From NCBI GenBank assembly GCA_002440265.1, contig DJSG01000023.1, forward strand, positions 32,919 through 43,059: a DNA stretch of 10,141 bases, read 5' to 3'. A model generated the notes under the pieces. It was not told where the DNA came from. It worked only from the letters and a program-made list of their open reading frames with translations, and made no database searches. The translations under genes were made by a program, and so were the position numbers. The DNA comes from Bacteroidales bacterium UBA6340. GTDB lineage: Bacteria > Bacteroidota > Bacteroidia > Bacteroidales > Paludibacteraceae. Below, one piece after another: positions 6,339 to 10,141 of the stretch (positions are counted from its first letter, which is position 1; each line of letters starts with the position of its first letter).

Positions 6339-7502
6339 ATGAAAATACTGAACATTGCATATTCCCAAGGCGAAGACGACAAGGTGTCATGGTCCGGCAC
6401 CACCTACAGCACATTCCATGCTCTGCAAGCCACAGGGCATGACGTTGATTTTCTGGCGTTGTCTCCGTATGCTGTTTCTCTTTTCGCAAAACTCCCATGG
6501 TACCTCTACCACATAGCACACGCCCTTGGGCTGACCCGTAAGACATATCTGTTCCAGTTCTCTGCCCGCCACAAGGATGCCATGTATCGCAAACTTCGGG
6601 GTACAGACTTCTCCTCCTACGACTATATCTTTGTTACCTCGGGGGCTGACCTTGTCTGTGCCGTATCTGCCCTGTTGCGCGAGCGCGGCAATAAGGCAAA
6701 AGTGGTACTGCTCTCCGATGCTCCTTTCTGTGGTATAGAAGACTACTACTCGTCTTCCTCCAACCTGTACCATAGAAATTCCCGCGAGGCAAATGCTATC
6801 AGCCGCGAGGCTTTCTCGGTGTGCAGCAAGGTGATAGTCTCGTCCGAGTGGGCGAAACAGCAAGCGGTACAGCACTATGGTATTGATGCAGCCAAGATGG
6901 TCGTCATAGAGTTCGGTGCCAATCTCCAATCGTCTGCCATGGGGCACATCGTACACACCTACACTGCCCAACGCCCCCTCAATATCTTCTTCTCGGGCAT
7001 TGAGTGGGAACGCAAGGGGGGCGACGTAGCCGTAGCCTGTTGCGCAGAACTCCTGCAGATGGGTATCCCCGCCACGCTGCATATCGTCGGCACACCCGTT
7101 CCCGAGGAATACGCCGACCTCTCTTTTATCCGTTCCTACGGTTTCCTGAGCAAGAACGTCCCCGACGAATACGAACAATACATCCGTATCTTGGAGGATA
7201 TGGATATGTTCCTCTTCCCCTCCCGGGCGGAATGTTCCGCCACTGTACTCTGTGAGGCGGCAGGCTATGGGCTGCCCGTCTTCTGCTACGACACAGGCGG
7301 CGTGGGCAACTACGTAATCAACGGTGTCAACGGCATACGTCTGCCTCTGTCGTCCACAGGCAAACACTTTGCTGTTGCCATCCAACAGGCACTGGCAAGC
7401 AACGACATGGACAACTACAGCGCGGGGGCACAGCGCATGTACCGCGATAGGCTCAACTGGACAACATGGGCGCAGCGTGTCCGCACAGAAGTACTGCTAT
7501 AA
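6339..7502 (+). CDS. GT4-family glycosyltransferase
   Basis: This 387-residue GT-B retaining glycosyltransferase starts MKILNIAYSQG, eight bases after the flippase stop. The acceptor half includes the segment around WSGTTYSTFHALQATGHDV (18-36), with the usual Gly-rich helix start. The linker and donor half contain SSEWAKQQ (168-175), FSGIEWERKGGDVAV (218-232; the G-x-x-x-x-x-K-G family element) and FPSRAECSATVLCEAAGYGLP (293-313), which holds the EX7E motif as Glu298 and Glu306, followed by TGGVGNYVINGVNG. All main donor-site residues are present, so it should be active. It probably adds a sugar during repeat-unit assembly; the sugar is not predictable. Only three bases separate it from the next gene, indicating one transcript. 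Confidence 0.88.
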   Translation: MKILNIAYSQGEDDKVSWSGTTYSTFHALQATGHDVDFLALSPYAVSLFAKLPWYLYHIAHALGLTRKTYLFQFSARHKDAMYRKLRGTDFSSYDYIFVTSGADLVCAVSALLRERGNKAKVVLLSDAPFCGIEDYYSSSSNLYHRNSREANAISREAFSVCSKVIVSSEWAKQQAVQHYGIDAAKMVVIEFGANLQSSAMGHIVHTYTAQRPLNIFFSGIEWERKGGDVAVACCAELLQMGIPATLHIVGTPVPEEYADLSFIRSYGFLSKNVPDEYEQYIRILEDMDMFLFPSRAECSATVLCEAAGYGLPVFCYDTGGVGNYVINGVNGIRLPLSSTGKHFAVAIQQALASNDMDNYSAGAQRMYRDRLNWTTWAQRVRTEVLL

Positions 7503-7505
7503 ACA

Positions 7506-8678
7506 ATGAAAGTCGTATATATTACACTGTCCACTATTCTCACAGGGGGAGGCTCAAGAGCTTTCCTGAATATGCTTTACGCCTGCATGGCTCGTGGTGT
7601 AGAACCCTTGGTAGTGTGCCCTGACAGGGGCGACCTCTACCGTAAACTCTCATCAGAGGGCATACGAACTATCGCAGTCCCATACTCTCAATCAACCTAC
7701 CCCGCCATCGGCTCTTTCCGAGATGCCATTCTTTTCTTACCGCGCCTGTGCAAGCGGCTGTTGCTCAACCCATTGGCTGTCATACGGATAGCCAAGCAGG
7801 TTCGTAACTTCCACCCCGACCTCATTCACACCAATGTCAGTCTTACTTCCGTGGGCTATCACGTGGCGCGCCGCCTAAGAGTGCCTCATGTATGGCATCT
7901 CCGCGAGTACAGCGAACTGATAGGCGACAGGTGGCTACCCTCTTACAGCAGTCAAATGAGAAAATATCACGCCGCACAGTCCTATACGATATGCATCACC
8001 CGTGGTATGCAACAGCACTACCAACTCGCCGGCTATCAATCTTCACGTGTTATCTATGATGCCATTACCCCCGTCCTGCCACCGTACAACCAAGGCAACA
8101 AGACATATTTTCTCTTTGTCGGTCGCGTGGAGCATAACAAAGGGGTGCTGCCCATGTTAGAAGCGTATGCGTTGTACACCCGACAGACAAGTTGCCCCCT
8201 GCCACTCTATATCGTCGGGCACTACAACAATGATGCCTATTTCCGTCAGTGCCAACAGACTATCTCGCGCCATCATCTTCAAGACCTTGTGCATTTCCAT
8301 GGCAAGACGCACGACGTCTCTGCCTATTACAGAGAGGCAACCGCTCTTATTATTCCGTCTTTGGTTGAGGGCTTTGGTCTGGTGGTAGCCGAAGCCATGT
8401 CCGCCGGTTGTATAGTCATCGGGCATGACACTACGGGCATCAAGGAACAATTCGACAATGGTCTTGCCCTTACGGGCGAACCCATAGGACTTTGTTACGC
8501 TACGCCCGACCAACTGGCAGCCCACCTTCTCTCGGTTTCTGACGCGCCCGCCAGTGCCTATATCCCTATGCTTCAACGTGCCCGGCAGACGGTCACTCAC
8601 CTCTATTCCAAGCAGGCATGCGCCGATGGCATTATGGATTTCTACCGCCATATCATCGGCAATGCAACCATAGTATAG
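7506..8678 (+). CDS. GT4-family glycosyltransferase, last gene of the polysaccharide run
   Basis: This 390-residue GT-B enzyme starts MKVVYITLS, followed by the nucleotide-sugar enzyme glycine loop TGGGSRAFLNML (13-24). The inter-strand motif PDLIHTNVS (104-112) is the family's H-x-N/S-x-x element. The donor half contains FLFVGRVEHNKGV (202-214), LYIVGH (234-239) and IPSLVEGFGLVVAEAMSAG (283-301), in which EX7E is Glu288 and Glu296. The C-terminal part includes DTTGIKEQ, the usual G-G/T-x-x-E region. Length and motifs are intact. It is the last gene in the run; about 30 bases after its stop comes the promoter of the TonB unit. No hairpin plus T-run terminator is visible after the stop, only the short palindrome TTTTTGCAAAAA at 8684-8695. 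Confidence 0.88.
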   Translation: MKVVYITLSTILTGGGSRAFLNMLYACMARGVEPLVVCPDRGDLYRKLSSEGIRTIAVPYSQSTYPAIGSFRDAILFLPRLCKRLLLNPLAVIRIAKQVRNFHPDLIHTNVSLTSVGYHVARRLRVPHVWHLREYSELIGDRWLPSYSSQMRKYHAAQSYTICITRGMQQHYQLAGYQSSRVIYDAITPVLPPYNQGNKTYFLFVGRVEHNKGVLPMLEAYALYTRQTSCPLPLYIVGHYNNDAYFRQCQQTISRHHLQDLVHFHGKTHDVSAYYREATALIIPSLVEGFGLVVAEAMSAGCIVIGHDTTGIKEQFDNGLALTGEPIGLCYATPDQLAAHLLSVSDAPASAYIPMLQRARQTVTHLYSKQACADGIMDFYRHIIGNATIV

Positions 8679-8706
8679 GATAGTTTTTGCAAAAATCACA
8701 TAGATA

Positions 8707-8738
8707 TTTGCGGGGGTCAGGAATTTGTTGTAAATTTG
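8707..8738 (+). promoter_or_regulatory. Consensus Bacteroidota promoter upstream of the TonB leader
   Basis: TTTG at 8707-8710, exactly 20 bases, then TAAATTTG at 8731-8738 fully match the Bacteroidota -33/-7 consensus with ideal spacing. Transcription should start around 8743-8746. No long plus-strand ORF follows until the TonB-family gene at 9240, so the transcript would have a leader of roughly 495 nt consisting mostly of the 11-bp periodic region. A weak hairpin, AGCC-TTTG-GGCT (8779-8790), is the only other structure before the array. Confidence 0.75.
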
Positions 8739-8894
8739 CAGGTCGAAAAGTGGAGTGTTTGGGCAGTGTAGGAGCAACAGCCTTTGGGCTACCCACGAAT
8801 GTTTATCGTTTGTTAATCGATTTTCAGTCGGAGATAAGTCAAGGTTAACTCGGAGTTAACTCGGGGAAGAGACGAGGAAGAGTCGGGGAAAACA

Positions 8895-9059
8895 GCAAGG
8901 GATGAGCAAGGGATAAGCAAGGGATAGACAAGGGATAGGCAAGGGATAGGCAAGGGATAAGCAAGGGATAGGCAAGGGATAGGCAAGGGATAAGCAAGGG
9001 ATGAGCAAGGGATGAGCAAGGGATAGGCAAGGGATGAGCAAGGGATGAGCAAGGGATGA
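8895..9059 (+). repeat. Core tandem array: 15 units of GCAAGGGATRR
   Basis: There are exactly 15 head-to-tail 11-base units with no indels. Positions 1-9 are identical in all except the unit at 8928, which starts AC instead of GC. Variation is otherwise confined to the last two bases (GA, AA or AG), always purines and always creating TGA, TAA or TAG with the preceding T. Confinement of variation to two positions suggests recent slippage expansion or selection on the other nine. Confidence 0.92.
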
Positions 9060-9136
9060 GCAACCCATAACAAACCTATAACACACCCATAGCGAACCCA
9101 TAGCGAACCCATAGTGAACCCATAGTGAACCCATAA
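9060..9136 (+). repeat. Second tandem block: 7 units with ACCCATA core
   Basis: Seven 11-base units follow the core array without any phase change: GCAACCCATAA, CAAACCTATAA, CACACCCATAG, CGAACCCATAG twice, TGAACCCATAG, TGAACCCATAA. The first unit equals the core-array unit GCAAGGGATAA except that GGG is replaced by CCC. The remaining units vary at positions 1-3 and 11, opposite to the core array, where the end varies. Confidence 0.88.
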
Positions 9137-9158
9137 GCGGCAACCACGCGGGCAAAAG

Positions 9159-9202
9159 GCAGGGGACAAGCAGGGGATAAGCGGGGGACAAGCGGGGGAG
9201 TG
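9159..9202 (+). repeat. G-rich units forming a canonical G-quadruplex motif
   Basis: The four units GCAGGGGACAA, GCAGGGGATAA, GCGGGGGACAA and GCGGGGGAGTG remain in phase with the upstream array. Their G-runs (9162-9165, 9173-9176, 9183-9187, 9194-9198) are separated by 7, 6 and 6 bases, meeting the usual G3+N1-7 four-tract rule. The motif is on the mRNA-like strand and ends 41 bases before the TonB start codon. Confidence 0.7.
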
Positions 9203-9239
9203 GAGAAAGATAAGTAAAAGAATATAAACAAACAAGTAT

Positions 9240-9923
9240 ATGCAACAGAAGAAATCACCCAAGGCAAGTCTTGAGGACAAGAAGTTTACCTACGTCCTGA
9301 TGGGATTGGTATTCGTCCTCAGCGTTTGCTATGTAGCCTTCGAATGGACTGAGAAGGACGTGACCAAGTACGAAGTTGTGGATACGGATATGAACTTCGA
9401 GGAGGAGATTGATATCCAGCAGACAACACAAGAGACCACCCCTCCGCCCCCACCGCCACCTGCACCGCAAGAGGTTGAGGTACTGAACGTTGTGGAAGAC
9501 GACGTGGAGACGGAGACCATCGAAATCAACACCGAGGACCAGAAGGATGTCGAGGTTGTCATTCAGGCACCCGTTGAGGCACCCGTTGAGGAGGAAGAGG
9601 AAGAAGTCATCTTCGTGGTCGTTGAGTCGATGCCCGAGTTCCCGGGTGGTGCCCAAGCCATGTTCAAGTTCATCAGCGAGAACGTCAAGTACCCTGTCAT
9701 CGCGCAGGAGAACGGCATCCAAGGGCGTGCTATCTGCCAGTTTGTGGTCAACAAAGACGGTAGTATCGTGGACGTGGCAGTGGTTCGTACTTCGGGCGAT
9801 GCTTCCCTCGACAAAGAGGCAGTGCGCGTCATCAAGTCCATGCCCAAATGGACGCCCGGCAAGCAACGTGGCAAACCCGTGCGCGTGAAGTACACCGTGC
9901 CTATCAACTTCCGCCTGCAATAG
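9240..9923 (+). CDS. TonB-family energy transducer
   Basis: This 227-residue inner-membrane protein would couple the ExbB/ExbD proton-motive complex to outer-membrane TonB-dependent transporters. A basic cytoplasmic N-terminus (KKSPKASLEDKK) precedes one membrane helix at about 17-35 (TYVLMGLVFVLSVCYVAF). A periplasmic linker follows with seven consecutive prolines (68-74) and a strongly acidic stretch, including six glutamates at 117-122. The C-terminal TonB domain occupies about 133-227: EFPGGAQAMFKFISENVKYP, then GIQGRAICQFVVNKDGSI, VRTSGDASLDKEAVRVI, MPKWTPGKQRGKPVRVKYTV and a final PINFRL. The FPGG start is typical of Bacteroidota family members. The linker is acidic rather than the Pro-Lys/Pro-Glu repeats of proteobacterial TonB. 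The ATG at 9240 follows an A-rich stretch with no Shine-Dalgarno sequence. No exbB, exbD or receptor gene is next to it, so its partners are unknown. Confidence 0.9.
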   Translation: MQQKKSPKASLEDKKFTYVLMGLVFVLSVCYVAFEWTEKDVTKYEVVDTDMNFEEEIDIQQTTQETTPPPPPPPAPQEVEVLNVVEDDVETETIEINTEDQKDVEVVIQAPVEAPVEEEEEEVIFVVVESMPEFPGGAQAMFKFISENVKYPVIAQENGIQGRAICQFVVNKDGSIVDVAVVRTSGDASLDKEAVRVIKSMPKWTPGKQRGKPVRVKYTVPINFRLQ

Positions 9924-10043
9924 TCTAATTACGAATTAGGAATTAAGAATTAGGAATTGCAAGTCCTACTGAGGGGCTGTTGGGGAAGAAAGGGGTATGT
10001 TCTAATTAAGAATTAAAAATTAAGAATTAGGAATTGCAAGTCC
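9924..10043. repeat. Two direct copies of a 43-bp AT-rich repeat after tonB
   Basis: Copy 1 (9924-9966) and copy 2 (10001-10043) are both 43 bases and differ at three positions. Each begins TCTAATTA, passes through AATTAAGAATTAGGAATT and ends GCAAGTCC. A 34-base G-rich spacer lies between. Within each copy the unit GAATTA recurs. Such AT-rich blocks are frequent between genes in Bacteroidales; no hairpin or T-run identifies them as terminators. The remaining bases to the window end (10044-10141) contain no ORF that can be supported. Confidence 0.8.
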
Positions 10044-10103
10044 GGTTGGGGAGAAGATGGGGCAAACCATACTCAGTTAACAGGATAGACTATGCTTCGA
10101 TGC

Positions 10104-10135
10104 GTTGCACTAACAGAGAGGTTGTGTTGCGTTTG
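10104..10135 (+). promoter_or_regulatory. Weak promoter candidate at the right edge
   Basis: GTTG (10104-10107), 20 bases, then TGCGTTTG (10128-10135) fits the Bacteroidota pattern with one mismatch in each box. The downstream gene, if any, lies outside the window, so this cannot be confirmed. Confidence 0.25.
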
Positions 10136-10141
10136 CAGAGT

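Larger units (their letters stand above)
8829..9202 (+). repeat. Composite 11-bp periodic array in the TonB leader
   Basis: The segment is 374 bases long, 34 times 11. Read in 11-base steps it shows a changing but phase-locked series. The first six units begin C-R-R-G or C-R-R-R (for example CGGAGATAAGT 8829, CAAGGTTAACT 8840, CGGAGTTAACT 8851, CGGGGAAGAGA 8862, CGAGGAAGAGT 8873). Fifteen GCAAGGGATRR units (8895-9059) follow, then seven units with ACCCATA (9060-9136), two degenerate units GCGGCAACCAC and GCGGGCAAAAG (9137-9158), and four G-rich units (9159-9202). Allowing one 1-base slip near 8895, the period is continuous. Eleven is not a multiple of three, so this is not protein-driven periodicity. 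The plus strand is purine-rich with TAA, TAG or TGA in most units; the minus strand stays open in all frames only because of the repeat. Confidence 0.85.

Noticed and set aside
6387..7385. 332-residue minus-strand ORF antisense to the second glycosyltransferase
   Set aside because: The plus strand carries a complete GT4 motif set; the antisense frame has none.
8895..9059. CRISPR array
   Set aside because: The 11-base units are directly tandem with no unique spacers and no cas genes nearby.
8895..9059. Array of CsrA/RsmA-type GGA sites (an RNA sponge)
   Set aside because: The CAAGGGATG core only loosely resembles the CsrA site, with one extra base, and CsrA is not generally found in Bacteroidota.
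10092..10141. Start of a plus-strand gene, or C-terminus of a minus-strand gene, at the right edge
   Set aside because: An open frame from ATG 10092 and an open minus-strand frame ending near 10091 both exist, but about 50 bases are too few to support either.

Overview
The window looks like a chromosomal accessory region of a Bacteroidota genome, most likely order Bacteroidales. Reasons: several intergenic stretches carry the Bacteroidota promoter pattern (TTTG, about 20 nt, TAnnTTTG), start codons lack obvious Shine-Dalgarno sequences, and the gene content (short VirE-like ATPase, PIN toxin with a small upstream partner, Wzx flippase plus GT4 glycosyltransferases, acidic TonB protein) fits that group. 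Genus cannot be fixed from this sequence.

Left end (1-1800, minus strand): a complete VirE-family P-loop ATPase gene, preceded by an unrecognised 88-residue gene. Between them lie a nested GC-rich hairpin and a short AT-rich tandem repeat. A divergent regulatory region (1760-2016) separates this unit from everything to its right.

Centre (2017-8678, plus strand): a surface-polysaccharide gene cluster. The order is a FemAB/BioF2-like acyltransferase, a two-gene toxin-antitoxin module (64-residue partner plus PIN ribonuclease), a 39-residue ORF resembling an antitoxin C-terminus, a GT-B glycosyltransferase, a Wzx-type flippase, and two more GT4 glycosyltransferases. From 3014 onward the genes overlap by 4 bases or are spaced by 1-8 bases, so they look like one transcript. 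The glycosyltransferases would build a lipid-linked oligosaccharide on the cytoplasmic face of the inner membrane and the flippase would move it outward. No polymerase, ligase or initiating sugar transferase is visible, so the locus probably continues elsewhere.

Right end (8679-10141): an excellent promoter match (8707-8738) is followed by an unusual leader of about 490 nt and then a TonB-family gene (9240-9923). Most of the leader (8829-9202) keeps an 11-bp period, with only a 1-bp slip near 8895, while the repeated sequence changes block by block: CGGAG-type units, 15 GCAAGGGATRR units, 7 ACCCATA units in the same phase, two degenerate units, and 4 G-rich units. The last block matches a canonical G-quadruplex motif about 40 nt before the start codon. 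This periodic leader is the most unusual element in the window. Two copies of a 43-bp AT-rich repeat follow tonB; nothing clearly coding was found from 10044 to the end.
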